A stretch of DNA of 64,000 nt from Nocardia tengchongensis (GTDB taxonomy: Bacteria; Actinomycetota; Actinomycetes; Mycobacteriales; Mycobacteriaceae): the NCBI RefSeq assembly GCF_018362975.1, contig NZ_CP074371.1, positions 558,001 through 622,000 of the forward strand, written 5' to 3'. This document shows positions 1 through 8,009 of this stretch, one piece after another; the first letter of the stretch is position 1; every line of letters begins with the position of its first letter. Both the position numbers and the translations under genes were made by a program. Under the pieces are notes generated by a model. The model saw only the letters and a program-made list of their open reading frames with translations, was not told where the DNA came from and made no database searches.

Positions 1-305
1 TGCTCGAACCGGACGGCGTCCACGGCGCGGGGTTCCACCGCCAGCCGGTAGCCGCCGGGCTGCACGTCGATCACCCCGTCCGGCAGCACCTTTCGCAGCC
101 GGGAGACGAGCGCCTGCAGCGCGTTCGCCGCGTCCGCGGGCGGGCGCTCACCCCAGATCCAGTCGACCAGCGTGGTTTTCGCGACCGCGCGGCCGGGTTC
201 GAGCGCGAGCGCGATCAACAACGCCCGCAACCGGACACCCGGCACGTCCAGCGATCCACCGTCCTCGGTTCGGATCTCGAGCGGTCCAAGCATCCTGATC
301 TGCAC
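1..305 (-). CDS. SARP/BTAD-type transcriptional regulator, N-terminal part (runs off the window)
   Basis: The reverse strand encodes a protein beginning MQIRMLGPLEI from a GTG at 305, followed by an OmpR/PhoB-like winged-helix segment (LVDWIWGERPPADAANALQ, then a SRLRKVLPDG helix). This is the usual opening of AfsR/SARP regulators, which pair a winged helix with a bacterial transcriptional activation domain and sometimes an ATPase/TPR region. Only about 101 residues are present; the rest lies to the left of the window. It is divergent from the DUF4097 gene with a 148-bp gap, so the two may share control. The target genes cannot be inferred. Confidence 0.8.
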   Translation of the reverse strand, partial: MQIRMLGPLEIRTEDGGSLDVPGVRLRALLIALALEPGRAVAKTTLVDWIWGERPPADAANALQALVSRLRKVLPDGVIDVQPGGYRLAVEPRAVDAVRFE

Positions 306-453
306 CGGACCATTGTGCCGTCAACCCGCGACCAGGGCCGAACGTATGTCAGCGGACGTGTCAGGCCGGCGTCAGCCCGCTGTCAGCGGGGGCGATCAAA
401 GTAGCTCTCATCAGCGAGGTTCCACCCCGGAATCGCAGACAGAGGAGCACATC

Positions 454-1089
454 ATGACCGCCTTCGAGACCCCCGCCCCGATCGCCGTCGCCGTCGCCGT
501 GGCCGCCGGAAACGTCACCGTCAACGCCTCCGACCGCACCGACACCACCGTCGACGTCCGGCCCGCGAACGCCGCCAAGAAGGAGGACGTGCGCGCCGCC
601 GAGCAGGTCCGCATCGACTTCATCGACGGCGTCCTCACCGTGCAGACCCCCACCGGCTGGCGCGCCCACAACCCGTTCACCACCGTCGGGACGATCGCGG
701 TCACCATCGCCGTCCCCGCCGGCTCCCGCCTCACCGGCACCGTCGGCCTGGGCAGCCTGCGCGGCGCCGGCGGCCTCGGCGAATGCGAGCTGGAGGTGTC
801 CGCCGGCGACATCACCGTCGAGCGCCCGCAGGGCTCGGTGACCGCGAAGGCCGCCAAGGGCGACATCCACATCACCGAGGCCGCCCGCGGCGTGCTGCGC
901 CTGGAAACCTCCATGGGCGACCTCAGCGTCGGCATCAAGCCCGGCAGCGCCGCCCAGCTGGAGTCCAACACCAAGAGCGGCTCGGTGCAGAACCGGCTGG
1001 CCGCCGTCGACCAGCCGCAGGACGTCGTCCAGGTGTTCGCGCACACCTCCTTCGGCAATGTCAGCATCGGCCAGGAAACCGCCGCCTGA
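454..1089 (+). CDS. DUF4097-family beta-helix (putative adhesin) protein
   Basis: A 211-residue protein starting at the ATG preceded by AGAGGAG (441-447); the open frame extends further upstream but that part overlaps the divergent SARP gene. The body is made of short alternating beta segments (GNVTVNAS, GDITVERPQGSV, GDIHITEA, GDLSVGI, GNVSIG), the signature of the DUF4097/putative-adhesin right-handed beta-helix. There is no signal peptide or membrane segment, so it is probably cytoplasmic despite the family name. In actinobacteria such genes often sit beside SARP-like regulators, as here. The molecular role is not known. Confidence 0.8.
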   Translation: MTAFETPAPIAVAVAVAAGNVTVNASDRTDTTVDVRPANAAKKEDVRAAEQVRIDFIDGVLTVQTPTGWRAHNPFTTVGTIAVTIAVPAGSRLTGTVGLGSLRGAGGLGECELEVSAGDITVERPQGSVTAKAAKGDIHITEAARGVLRLETSMGDLSVGIKPGSAAQLESNTKSGSVQNRLAAVDQPQDVVQVFAHTSFGNVSIGQETAA

Positions 1090-1165
1090 TTCCTCCGACC
1101 ACGTCGACCGGCCCGGTCCCCGCCCATGCGCAGGCGGGGTAGCGGCCGGCGGAGGCGGCGGTATC

Positions 1166-2245
1166 GTGGCGATCGTGGATGGTGGTGTCGCCGAAGTCGG
1201 CTTGCCCGATGTGGGTCAGGTGCGGGAATGGCTGGCCGAGGCGGAGCGGGACCCGGCGGGGCTGCCGGACCCGGGGTATCTCGCGTTGCTGGCGGCCGAC
1301 GGTGCCGAGCTGGAGCGGCTGTGCGGGCTGGCGGACGGGCTGCGGGAGCGGACCGTCGGCGATGCGCTGACCTTCGTCGTGAACCGGAATCTGGACACCG
1401 CCGCGGTGTCGGGCTCGGCCGCGCGCGAGCGGCTCGCCGCGCTGGTCGCCGAGGCGCACCAGCTCGGCGCCACCGAGATCTGCATGCAAGGACCACTGCC
1501 CGCGGACAGCGATGACGACTACCTGGCGTTGATCGCCGCGATCACCGACAGCGCACCCCTGCATCTGCATGCCTTCCGCCCCGAGGAACTGCTCGACGGC
1601 GCGGCCCGGGTCGGGGTGCCGCTGCCGGAATTCCTGGTGCGGGCCAAGGCTTCCGGGCTCGGTTCGGTGCCCGGGACCGGCGCCCGCATTCTCGACGACG
1701 AGGTCCGCGCCCGGCTCCGGGGCGGACCGGATCTGCCGGTGCACAGCTGGGTCGAGGTGATCGAGGCGGCGCACCGCGCGGGGCTGACCTCCACCGCGAC
1801 CATGGTGTACGGGCACCTCGAGACGCCGGCGCAGCAGATCGCCCACCTGCGACTGCTCGCCGACATTCAGGACCGCACCGGCGGCTTCACCGAATTCATC
1901 GCCATGCCGATGGATCCGGTCACCGCCGCCGCCGGATTCCGCACGCCCGCCGTCCCGGAACGACTCCGGCGGCAGTCCCGGGCGATCCACGCCGTCGCGC
2001 GGCTGCTGCTGCACGGGCGCATCGACAATATCCAGGCGGCCTGGCCGCGGCTGGGTGTGACCGCGGCGGTCGAGCTGCTGCACTGTGGCGCAAACGATTT
2101 CGGCGGCCTACTGCTCGACGGCCGGCTCGCCCCGGAATCCGGTCCCGAAGCCGGGCTGACCCTCACCGTCGCCGACGTCGAGCAGATCGCCGCCGAACAC
2201 GGCCGCTCACTGTGCCAGCGCACCACCCAATACGGCCGGATCTGA
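1166..2245 (+). CDS. FO synthase (CofH/FbiC C-terminal half)-like protein without the radical-SAM cluster motif
   Basis: A 359-residue protein; the GTG start has GGAGG 10 nt upstream (1151-1155). Residues from about 70 onward follow the CofH half of F420-precursor (FO) synthase: VVNRN (71-75), GATEICMQG (101-109), LHLHAF, LGSVPGTGARILDDEVR, STATMVYGHLETPAQ, RTGGFTEF, LLLHGRIDNIQ, GANDFGG and a C-terminal RQRTTQYG-like end. Directly after VVNRN, where CofH has the CxxxCxxC motif that binds the [4Fe-4S] cluster, the sequence reads LDTAAVSGSAARER with no cysteine, and roughly 25-30 residues are missing. It should not be able to do radical-SAM chemistry. It lies 4 bp before a flavin monooxygenase gene, so they are probably cotranscribed. 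Pseudoenzyme or decayed paralogue are both possible. Confidence 0.75.
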   Translation: MAIVDGGVAEVGLPDVGQVREWLAEAERDPAGLPDPGYLALLAADGAELERLCGLADGLRERTVGDALTFVVNRNLDTAAVSGSAARERLAALVAEAHQLGATEICMQGPLPADSDDDYLALIAAITDSAPLHLHAFRPEELLDGAARVGVPLPEFLVRAKASGLGSVPGTGARILDDEVRARLRGGPDLPVHSWVEVIEAAHRAGLTSTATMVYGHLETPAQQIAHLRLLADIQDRTGGFTEFIAMPMDPVTAAAGFRTPAVPERLRRQSRAIHAVARLLLHGRIDNIQAAWPRLGVTAAVELLHCGANDFGGLLLDGRLAPESGPEAGLTLTVADVEQIAAEHGRSLCQRTTQYGRI

Positions 2246-2249
2246 CGCC

Positions 2250-3734
2250 ATGGCTCCGAATTCCACTGCGGCACACGCACACAACCGCCCCGAACTGGTC
2301 GACGTCCTGATCGTCGGCGCGGGATTCGCCGGCATCGGCATGGGCATTCAGCTGGCCCGCCGCGGCCGGGAATCGTTCGTGATCATCGAACAGGCCGAGG
2401 ACGTGGGCGGCACCTGGCGCGACAACCGCTATCCCGGTGTGGCCTGCGATATTCCGGCCCACCTCTATTCCTTCTCGTTCCTGCCGAACCCGCACTGGTC
2501 GCGAGTGTTCGCGGAGGGCGCGGAGATCCACGACTACCTGCGCTCGTGCATCCGGCAGGAGCGGCTGGAACCATATCTGCGGCTGAATTGCGCACTGGAA
2601 CACGCGGAATGGAGCGAAGCCGACGGGCGCTGGCTGGTGCGGACCGCGCAGGGCGAGTTCTCGGCCGGCAATCTCGTCATCGCCACCGGGCGGCTGACCG
2701 AGCCCAAGATCCCTCCCGTCCAGAACCTCGCCGAATTCCGCGGCCGCCGTTGGCATTCGGCGCGCTGGAACCCGAAGGTCTCCCTGGTCGGCAAGCGCGT
2801 CGGACTGGTGGGCACCGGCGCGTCCGCGGTGCAGATCCTGCCGCGACTGGCGAGCGAGGCCAGCGAGGTCGTGGTGTTCCAGCGCTCGGCCCCCTACGTG
2901 CTGCCCCGCGGCGACCGCTTCTACACCCCCGACGAGCTGGCCGATTTCGCCGCCGACCCGGGCACCATCACCGCGCTGCGGGACGAACTGTTCGCCGAGG
3001 CGGAACTCAGCATCGCCGCCCGCCGGCGCCGCCACCCCGAGATCGATCTGCTCAGCCGCCGCGCGCTCGACCATCTGGCGACCCAGGTCCGCGACCCGCG
3101 GCTGCGGCAACAGCTGACCCCGGACTACGAGATCGGCTGCAAGCGGATCCTGTTCTCCGACGACTACTACGCGTCCCTGCAGCTGGACAGCGTCACCCTG
3201 GAACCGACCGAACTGACCCGGACCAGCGACGGCATGGCCATCGCGGCCAGCGAGCAGGTCTACGACCTGGAAGTACTGGTCTTCGCGACCGGGTTCAACG
3301 CCACCCGCCCGTCGATCGCCAAGCACATCCGGGGCCGCACCTCGCTGCTGTCCGAACGCTGGAGCAACGGCATGGCCGCACACGCCTCGACCGCGGTCGA
3401 CGGCTTCCCCAACATGTACGTGCTGGACGGCCCGAACGCGGCACTGGGCCACAACTCCGCGATCTACGTGATCGAAACCCAGATCGACTATGTGCTCAGT
3501 GCTTTCGACCACCTCGCCACCAGCCCGGAGACGGTCCTGGAGGTGACCCCCGAGGCGGTGCACTCCTCCATGCTCGACATCGAGGAACGCGCCCGCGACA
3601 CGGTCTGGACCCAGGGCCGCTGCACCAGCTGGTACCGCGACGAGCAGACCGGGCGGGTGACGCTGCTGTGGCCCGACTCCGCCGAGTCGTTCCGCCGCAG
3701 CAACGGCGCGTTCGACATCACCGCCTACCGGTGA
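2250..3734 (+). CDS. Flavin-containing monooxygenase, Baeyer-Villiger type
   Basis: A 494-residue cytoplasmic flavoprotein. An N-terminal FAD Rossmann motif GAGFAGIGMG (about residues 23-32) is followed by the GGTWRDNRYPGVACD segment typical of class B monooxygenases. The BVMO fingerprint FxGxxxHxxxW appears as FRGRRWHSARW, followed by a second NADPH Rossmann motif GTGASAVQ. The C-terminal half has the usual ATGFN and LGHNSAIYVIETQ segments. Expected reaction: NADPH- and O2-dependent insertion of oxygen into a ketone or oxidation of a heteroatom; substrate unknown. The ATG is 4 bp after the stop of the FO-synthase-like gene, indicating translational coupling. A second monooxygenase of this class is encoded at 20517-21971. 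Confidence 0.9.
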   Translation: MAPNSTAAHAHNRPELVDVLIVGAGFAGIGMGIQLARRGRESFVIIEQAEDVGGTWRDNRYPGVACDIPAHLYSFSFLPNPHWSRVFAEGAEIHDYLRSCIRQERLEPYLRLNCALEHAEWSEADGRWLVRTAQGEFSAGNLVIATGRLTEPKIPPVQNLAEFRGRRWHSARWNPKVSLVGKRVGLVGTGASAVQILPRLASEASEVVVFQRSAPYVLPRGDRFYTPDELADFAADPGTITALRDELFAEAELSIAARRRRHPEIDLLSRRALDHLATQVRDPRLRQQLTPDYEIGCKRILFSDDYYASLQLDSVTLEPTELTRTSDGMAIAASEQVYDLEVLVFATGFNATRPSIAKHIRGRTSLLSERWSNGMAAHASTAVDGFPNMYVLDGPNAALGHNSAIYVIETQIDYVLSAFDHLATSPETVLEVTPEAVHSSMLDIEERARDTVWTQGRCTSWYRDEQTGRVTLLWPDSAESFRRSNGAFDITAYR

Positions 3735-3815
3735 CCTGCTGTCCCGGGGTGAACACTCGGGGCCTCGAGCATTTCCACAGCGTTGTCCCCGGGAACCGGA
3801 ACGGGTCCCTCGGCC

Positions 3816-3821
3816 TAGGCT
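3816..3821 (+). promoter_or_regulatory. Extended-TANNNT -10 element for a leaderless mRNA
   Basis: TAGGCT ends 6 nt before the ATG at 3828, so transcription would start at the start codon. The element sits inside an inverted repeat (3807-3826) with one G-T pair, which could also be an operator. No ribosome-binding site is present, in agreement with leaderless translation. Confidence 0.5.
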
Positions 3822-3827
3822 GAGGGC

Positions 3828-4748
3828 ATGACGCCGCTGCAGCGCTATATCGCAGAGGAAATCGCCACCGACCACGTCGAGGGCCTGCTCAGCCGCCGCG
3901 AGGCACTGCGACGGTTGGGTCTGCTCGGGATGGGGGCGCCCGCCGCGGTGGCGCTGCTGGCCTCCTGTGCCGAGTCGGCCCAGCAGTCGCCTCCCGCCAC
4001 GTCCGTCTCGACCACCGCCGGCTCGGCGGTGAGCCCGTCGTCTCCGCCGCCCGGGACCGCGAACGCGGTAGCGGCCACATCCATCTCCTTCCCCGGACCC
4101 GAGGGCCGCACCCTGCAGGCCGCCTGGGCCGAGGCCGCCCAGCCCCGGGGCGGGGTCCTGGTCATCCACGAGAACCGTGGCCTCACCGACCACATCCGTT
4201 CGGTGACAGGCCGTTTCGCGGGCGCCGGGTATTCGGCGCTGGCGGTGGATCTGCTCTCCGAGGAGGGCGGCACCGCGACCTTCACCGATCAGGCCGCCGC
4301 CACCGCCGCCCTGAGCAAGATTCCCCAGGACCGCTTCGTCGCCGATCTGCGCGCCGGTCTGACCGAACTGGGCCGCCGGGTGCCCGGAAAACGGCTGGGC
4401 GCCACCGGTTTCTGCTTCGGCGGCGGCCTGACCTGGCTGCTGCTCACCTCCGGCACGCCCGAACTGGCCGCCGCCACCCCGTTCTACGGCCCCTTCCCCG
4501 ACGGCGGCCAGGTCACCGGCTCCAAGGCCGCGGTCCTGGCGGTCTACGGTGCTCTCGACGCCCGGGTCGACGCGTCCCGGCCCGCCGCCGAAGCGGCCTT
4601 GGACCAGGCGGGCCTGCCTCACGAGAGCTACGTCGCCGACAATGCCGACCACGCCTTCTTCAATGACACCGGCCCCCGCTACCAGCCCACCGCCGCCGCC
4701 GAAGCCTGGCGGCGCGTCATCGATTGGTACGGCCGCTACTTGGGATGA
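3828..4748 (+). CDS. Dienelactone hydrolase family protein, predicted Tat-exported lipoprotein
   Basis: A 306-residue alpha/beta hydrolase. The N-terminus has a twin-arginine-like SRREALRRLG, a hydrophobic stretch and a lipobox LLASC, so the protein is probably exported folded and lipid-anchored outside the membrane. The mature part has the dienelactone hydrolase pattern: HENRG, the nucleophile motif GFCFGGG with Cys in place of the usual Ser, an Asp in GALDARVD and the catalytic His in DHAFFND. Such enzymes cleave cyclic enol-lactones or other esters. Cytoplasmic versions are common; the exported form suggests an extracellular ester substrate. Convergence of function with the upstream monooxygenase (ester or lactone producing) is an inference. 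Confidence 0.85.
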   Translation: MTPLQRYIAEEIATDHVEGLLSRREALRRLGLLGMGAPAAVALLASCAESAQQSPPATSVSTTAGSAVSPSSPPPGTANAVAATSISFPGPEGRTLQAAWAEAAQPRGGVLVIHENRGLTDHIRSVTGRFAGAGYSALAVDLLSEEGGTATFTDQAAATAALSKIPQDRFVADLRAGLTELGRRVPGKRLGATGFCFGGGLTWLLLTSGTPELAAATPFYGPFPDGGQVTGSKAAVLAVYGALDARVDASRPAAEAALDQAGLPHESYVADNADHAFFNDTGPRYQPTAAAEAWRRVIDWYGRYLG

Positions 4749-4879
4749 CCCCTTACCTAATCGACTGGGGCACATCCGAACCGACCCGCCGGTACTGCCA
4801 GATGTCGGAGCCGTGACAACCTGGCATCGACTGCGCATGACCGCAGGTAGGCACCTGTTTTGGTGATACAACGGCAAGC

Positions 4880-5536
4880 ATGACGGAGGATGTCGGACCC
4901 GAGGCTGTCGCGACGACGGCGGGTCGCTCGGTGGAATTCTGGGGCTATTGCATGTGGGGCCTGGCGGCACTGGCCATCGCGGTGTCGGAGCTGGCCTCGG
5001 TGTTCGGACTGGCCGGCTGGCCGACCATTTCGAACACTGTCGGGCATCTGGAGACCCAGCATTCGTTCGTGCGGCTGATCGTGGTGTCGGTGATCGTGCT
5101 GCTCGCCTATTACGCGATGCCGCAGCTGACCGTCGCGCCCGAACCCGTCGTGCAACAGGTGGCGGGGCGCACCATCACCGTGAACGGCCGTGTCACCAAA
5201 ACGGATTCGGTGATCACGCTGCTGGGCGCGGGCTATCTGACGGCGGCCTTCGCCACCTATGCCTTCGGTGTCCTGTTCGCCATCACCGACCGCGGCATGC
5301 ACCCGCACTCCTACCTGGGCGCGTACGTCCTCTACGGCTTGATCGCCCTGATGTGGGTGATCCTGCCCAGCGTGCTGGCCATGGTCTTCAGCCGAGACGT
5401 CCCGTTCCCCACACTGTTTCGCACCATCGGCTATCTGGAGCGCCGGGCACACCCGGTCGCCGCGATCCTGCTCGCCGGACTCGTGGTGCTGCTCATCCAC
5501 CTGGCCTTCTACCCCTGGCCGCGAGTGGAGAATTGA
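4880..5536 (+). CDS. Conserved polytopic membrane protein
   Basis: A 218-residue protein with about four hydrophobic segments (around residues 20-45, 65-80, 115-137, 143-165 and 190-213) and a short soluble loop VTVAPEPVVQQVAGRTITVNGR between the second and third. It resembles uncharacterised actinobacterial membrane proteins, but no catalytic motif is visible and I do not assign a function. The region upstream (4749-4879) contains a CAGGT-AGGC-ACCTG inverted repeat at 4844-4857 but no obvious ribosome-binding site before the ATG. Confidence 0.7.
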   Translation: MTEDVGPEAVATTAGRSVEFWGYCMWGLAALAIAVSELASVFGLAGWPTISNTVGHLETQHSFVRLIVVSVIVLLAYYAMPQLTVAPEPVVQQVAGRTITVNGRVTKTDSVITLLGAGYLTAAFATYAFGVLFAITDRGMHPHSYLGAYVLYGLIALMWVILPSVLAMVFSRDVPFPTLFRTIGYLERRAHPVAAILLAGLVVLLIHLAFYPWPRVEN

Positions 5537-5569
5537 TCGGCGGGCAACGTGAAAGCCGTTGCCACCGAA

Positions 5570-5665
5570 CTATTTACGCCCCCGTAGCAGTAGGAACGCC
5601 GCATAGGCTGCCCCCGAGAGACCGACGACCGCGACCACACCGATGGTTGTCAGGATTGCGTCCAC
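5570..5665 (-). CDS. Putative 31-residue single-pass membrane peptide
   Basis: The reverse strand from a GTG at 5665 encodes 31 residues: DAILTTIGVVAVVGLSGAAY, then AFLLLRGRK and a stop. One continuous transmembrane helix is followed by a positively charged tail, the layout of bacterial small membrane proteins. It is too short for ordinary gene calling. The upstream GCAGGG is a weak ribosome-binding site. It is convergent with the membrane-protein gene ending at 5536. Evidence is composition and topology only. Confidence 0.45.
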   Translation of the reverse strand: MDAILTTIGVVAVVGLSGAAYAAFLLLRGRK

Positions 5666-5732
5666 CCTGCCGATTTTAGGGATCCGGCGTGCCACGCATG
5701 CCCGATCCAGGGAAAAGGCGTATGCAGGAGTT

Positions 5733-5882
5733 ATGGGTCGCCATCCGCAGCGGACCCCCCTCTATGGGGCGTTGATGCTGGTCGGGGTCATGCTCACCGG
5801 ACTGTGGGTCCGGGACTGGCCTTGGCTGTGGCTGCGGGCGCTGGGTTTCATCGCGAAGCGCGGGGAGGCGGAGCGGTCGTGA
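5733..5882 (+). CDS. Putative 49-residue membrane protein
   Basis: From the ATG at 5733 the product begins MGRHPQRTPLYGALMLVGVM and has one hydrophobic helix followed by a Trp-rich segment (GLWVRDWPWLWLRALGF) and a charged tail. AGGAG lies only 2 nt before the ATG, which is closer than usual, so an alternative upstream start in the same frame (5643) is possible. Divergent from the 31-residue peptide at 5570-5665. No function is suggested. Confidence 0.45.
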   Translation: MGRHPQRTPLYGALMLVGVMLTGLWVRDWPWLWLRALGFIAKRGEAERS

Positions 5883-5980
5883 CCGCCTTCGCCGGGTTCC
5901 TCATGACTTTCCGCGACCTCTCATGACCAGCTCGGAGCATATTTCAGGCAATCCCCCAGGATCGAACGCGTCACAAACAT

Positions 5981-6004
5981 TGCATACATAGCGATTCATG
6001 CATA
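5981..6004 (+). promoter_or_regulatory. AT-rich direct repeat upstream of the CDF exporter
   Basis: TGCATA occurs at 5981-5986 and again at 5999-6004, inside a short AT-rich island immediately before the CDF gene. Metal-exporter genes are often controlled from such sites by ArsR/SmtB-type repressors, but no regulator is encoded next to it and the repeat is direct rather than inverted. A regulatory role is speculative. Confidence 0.25.
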
Positions 6005-6036
6005 TGGTCTTGTTCGAGCAGCAACGGAGGAGGGTT

Positions 6037-7026
6037 ATGAGCGACCACGGGCATTCACACGGACACGACCACGCCGGGCATTCACACGGCGCGACCGCCG
6101 ACAGCGACAAACGCTGGCTGGCCGGCGCGCTCGCCGTCATCGTCGTGTTCCTGCTCGGCGAGGTCGTGGTCGGCCTGCTCGCCCAGTCGCTGGCGCTGCT
6201 CTCCGACGCCGCGCACATGCTCACCGACGCCGCCTCGATCGTGCTGGCGCTGTGGGCGATCCGCCTGGCCGCCCGGCCCGCCGCGGGCCGCATGACCTAC
6301 GGCTGGAAGCGCGCCGAAATCCTCTCCGCCCAGGCCAACGGCCTGACCCTGCTGGGGTTGGCAGCCTGGCTCACCTACGAGGCCATCCGCCGCCTCATCG
6401 ACCCGCCCGACGTGACCGGTGGCCTGGTGCTGGTCACCGCGCTGGTCGGCATCGCGGTGAACGTGCTGGCCAGTTGGATGATCAGCCGCGCCAACCGGAC
6501 CAGCCTCAATGTCGAAGGCGCGTACCAGCACATCCTCAACGATCTGTTCGCGTTCATCGCCACCGCGGTCGCCGGTCTGATCATCATGCTCACCGGCTTC
6601 ACCCGCGCCGACGGCATCGCCACCCTGATCGTGGTGGTGCTCATGGTGAAGGCGGGCGTGAGCCTGGTCCGGGCCTCGGGCCGGATCTTCCTCGAGGCCG
6701 CCCCCGCCTACCTCGACCCGGTCGAGATCGGCAGTGAGATGGCCGCCGTCGACTCCGTCATCGAAGTGCACGACCTGCACATCTGGGAGATCACGTCCGG
6801 AACGCCGTCACTGTCGGCGCACATCCTGGTCGCCGAGAACGCGGACAGTCACGCGGTGCGCGCGGCGGTCGCGACCATGCTGGCCGAGAAGCACCACATC
6901 GACCACACCGTGCTGCAGGTCGACTACACCGACCACGACGAATGCCCCGACACCGACCACGAGCACATCCCGCACTGCCAGGACGCGCACGGGCCGGTGC
7001 ACCGGAAAACCACTGCGTCGAACTGA
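6037..7026 (+). CDS. Cation diffusion facilitator (CzcD-like) metal exporter
   Basis: A 329-residue inner-membrane protein. The ATG at 6037 follows GGAGGAGGG; an upstream in-frame ATG has no such site. The His-rich N-terminus (SDHGHSHGHDHAGHSHG) and C-terminus (DHDECPDTDHEHIPHCQDAH) are metal-binding regions typical of CzcD/ZitB proteins. Six transmembrane helices carry the metal-site motifs DAAHMLTDAAS and EGAYQHILNDLF (HxxxD). The cytoplasmic C-terminal domain has the usual VHDLHIWEITSG. It exports Zn2+, Co2+ or Cd2+ by proton antiport. Confidence 0.92.
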   Translation: MSDHGHSHGHDHAGHSHGATADSDKRWLAGALAVIVVFLLGEVVVGLLAQSLALLSDAAHMLTDAASIVLALWAIRLAARPAAGRMTYGWKRAEILSAQANGLTLLGLAAWLTYEAIRRLIDPPDVTGGLVLVTALVGIAVNVLASWMISRANRTSLNVEGAYQHILNDLFAFIATAVAGLIIMLTGFTRADGIATLIVVVLMVKAGVSLVRASGRIFLEAAPAYLDPVEIGSEMAAVDSVIEVHDLHIWEITSGTPSLSAHILVAENADSHAVRAAVATMLAEKHHIDHTVLQVDYTDHDECPDTDHEHIPHCQDAHGPVHRKTTASN

Positions 7027-7048
7027 GATCCGGCCCGGCCGCGTGCGG

Positions 7049-7891
7049 TCAGACGCCGACCGAGCGCCGTGACGCCAGCCGGGCCAGCGCGGCCGCGGTC
7101 GTCGACTCCGGCTCGGCGGTGTAGACGACCAGCAGCTGATCGGGATCGGCCGGCAGCGCCAGGGTCTCGTATCCGAGCTCGAGTCGGCCCGCCTCCGGAT
7201 GCTGAATCAGCTTGGCCCCGCGCGTCTTCTCCTTGACCGGATGCGAGGCCCACAGCCGCGCGAAGTCCGCGCTGCGGGCCGAGAGCTCCTCGACCAGGGC
7301 GGCCAGCTTCGGGTCGTCCGGGTGCAGGCCCGCGTCGCGGCGCAGGAACGCGACGGTCTCCCCGGCCACCGTCTCCCACTCCGGATAAAAGACCGGCGCG
7401 ACGGGTTCGAGGAACAGGTAGCGGGCCTGATTGCGCTCCGCCGCGGGGACCCGCGAGAAGCCGGAAACCAAGTCGCCCAAGGCATTCCAGGCCAGCACGT
7501 CCATTCTCCTGCCCAGCACGAAGGCGGGCGCGGTGAGGGCGTCGAGCACCAGGCGCACGCCCGGGTGCACGGTGCCGCTGTACACGCCCGACGCCGTGGC
7601 AGGGTGGGCGTCCACGGTGCCGCCGGGCCGCGCCAGTGCGTACAGGTGCAGCCGTTCCGGCTCGGTCAGCCGCAGCGCGCGGGCGACCGCGTCGAGCACG
7701 GCGTCCGAGACATGTTTGCCGCGGCCCTGTTCCAGGCGGATGTAGTAGTCGACGCTGACCCCGGCGAGTTGCGCCACCTCCTCGCGGCGCAGGCCCGGCA
7801 CCCGGCGGCGGCCGTATTCGCGGAGTCCGGCATCCGCGGGCTGGATGCGGGAGCGGCGCGAGCGCAGGAAGTCGCCCAGATCGTTCTGCAT
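7049..7891 (-). CDS. XRE-family regulator with MmyB-like ligand-binding domain
   Basis: A 280-residue protein starting MQNDLGDFLRSRRSRIQP. The N-terminal helix-turn-helix (VPGLRREEVAQLAGVSVDYY, then IRLEQGRG) is the form found in actinobacterial regulators with a C-terminal MmyB-like (PAS-fold) domain, here from about residue 105 (LDALTAPAFVLGRRMDVLAWN) to the end. Such regulators typically sit divergent from a short-chain dehydrogenase, as here, and control it. The ATG is preceded 7 nt away by TAGGCT, so the mRNA is probably leaderless and the longer upstream frame is not used. Confidence 0.9.
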   Translation of the reverse strand: MQNDLGDFLRSRRSRIQPADAGLREYGRRRVPGLRREEVAQLAGVSVDYYIRLEQGRGKHVSDAVLDAVARALRLTEPERLHLYALARPGGTVDAHPATASGVYSGTVHPGVRLVLDALTAPAFVLGRRMDVLAWNALGDLVSGFSRVPAAERNQARYLFLEPVAPVFYPEWETVAGETVAFLRRDAGLHPDDPKLAALVEELSARSADFARLWASHPVKEKTRGAKLIQHPEAGRLELGYETLALPADPDQLLVVYTAEPESTTAAALARLASRRSVGV

Positions 7892-7898
7892 GGGATCC

Positions 7899-7904
7899 AG
7901 CCTA
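7899..7904 (-). promoter_or_regulatory. -10 element of the XRE regulator (leaderless)
   Basis: On the reverse strand TAGGCT ends 7 nt before the ATG at 7891, placing the transcription start on the start codon. No ribosome-binding site is visible. Confidence 0.5.
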
Positions 7905-8009
7905 CGAACCCATCCTGGTACCGGCAGACCCAGGAAAACCGCAACCCTCGTCGAACCCGGCGCGCGCTCGCAGGATGAATGCACACGCAGAAGCGAAGGA
8001 GCATTCGAA

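Noticed and set aside
4844..4857. CAGGT-AGGC-ACCTG inverted repeat as an iron (IdeR/DmdR) box
   Set aside because: The half-site spacing and outer bases do not fit the 19-bp iron-box consensus, and the downstream membrane protein has no iron link.
2163..4970. 935-codon open frame on the reverse strand opposite the BVMO and hydrolase genes
   Set aside because: It is a GC-driven shadow of the forward genes, with Gly/Arg/Gln-rich composition, no ribosome-binding site, and no recognisable domain; the forward frames carry full motif sets.
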